Part shown: one piece after another, positions 63,979 through 64,000 of the stretch
Layout of the letters: every line of letters begins with the position of its first letter
Numbering within the stretch: the first letter of the stretch is position 1
DNA from: Aquamicrobium aerolatum DSM 21857
GTDB taxonomy: Bacteria; Pseudomonadota; Alphaproteobacteria; Rhizobiales; Rhizobiaceae
Reading direction: 5' to 3'
Length of the DNA: 64,000 nucleotides
NCBI RefSeq assembly: GCF_900113935.1
Contig: NZ_FORF01000006.1
Coordinates: 124,001-188,000, forward strand
Notes under the pieces: generated by a model
The model's database searches: none
What the model saw: the letters and a program-made list of their open reading frames with translations, nothing else
Told to the model about the DNA's origin: nothing
Made by a program: the position numbers and the translations under genes

Positions 63979-64000
63979 ATGACCGATCCCGACCTGGCTG
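63979..64000 (+). CDS. Start of an unidentified gene, cut by the window edge
   Basis: An ATG at 63979 with GAGGAC upstream begins MTDPDLA before the window ends. The position after tRNA-Val and the ribosome site favour a real start, but seven codons do not identify a product. Confidence 0.4.

Overview
The window looks like chromosome of an alphaproteobacterium of the order Hyphomicrobiales, most like the Phyllobacteriaceae (Mesorhizobium and relatives). The evidence is the gene families and their order: hisI, folE, U-type Fe-S scaffold, yidD and thrS; an AlaC-type aminotransferase, hom, glpX and recJ; serS, surE, pcm and an nlpD-like gene; ppiD, trpD, trpC, moaC and moeA; a fused secDF; a DUF1127 gene with CCTCCTCCC hairpins; and a rhizobial-type intergenic palindrome. 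The genus is inferred. Most genes are housekeeping. There is no CRISPR array, prophage or insertion sequence.

Layout. 1-3.7 kb: end of the glycine cleavage operon (gcvT-gcvH-gcvP). 4.3-7.5 kb: parE and a DUF2336 gene. 7.6-11.4 kb: a MaoC/CitE-like pair, a flavin reductase/nitroreductase pair and an exported repeat protein. 11.4-18.2 kb: thrS, a DUF1508 gene, yidD, an LLM flavin oxidoreductase, a degenerate Fe-S scaffold, folE, hisI and a patatin-like lipase. 18.3-28.4 kb: PQQ glucose dehydrogenase, recJ, glpX, hom and an aminotransferase, with a DUF2306/membrane LytTR pair lodged between glpX and hom, then a small lipoprotein. 28.5-36.2 kb: phaC, an M15-type lipoprotein, tRNA-Glu, a PRC-barrel gene, map, radC, tig and tRNA-Leu. 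36.2-41.8 kb: a DUF2157/GDYXXLXY membrane pair, the DUF1127-sRNA locus, trmFO, a crotonase and a sterol-desaturase-family enzyme. 42.3-46.5 kb: two homologues of mitochondrial complex I assembly factors beside secDF-yajC. 46.7-52.1 kb: a DUF815 ATPase and the serS-surE-pcm-nlpD operon. 52.3-57.3 kb: pyrG, secG, tpiA, ppiD. 57.3-63.3 kb: trpDC-moaC-moeA, a repeat, and cobU/cobS/cobT. The end carries tRNA-Asp, tRNA-Val and the first codons of another gene.

The most interesting locus is 38148-38418. A 46-residue DUF1127 gene too short for routine ORF calling is followed by three consecutive stem-loops, each showing CCTCCTCCC (an anti-Shine-Dalgarno sequence) in its loop. This matches the architecture described for the CcsR/cuckoo sRNA families of alphaproteobacteria. 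Other points are the complex I assembly-factor neighbourhood, the inserted LytTR/DUF2306 pair, an acidic insertion in the glucose dehydrogenase, and a candidate EcfG (general stress) promoter before the PRC-barrel gene. I see no wholly new multi-gene system.
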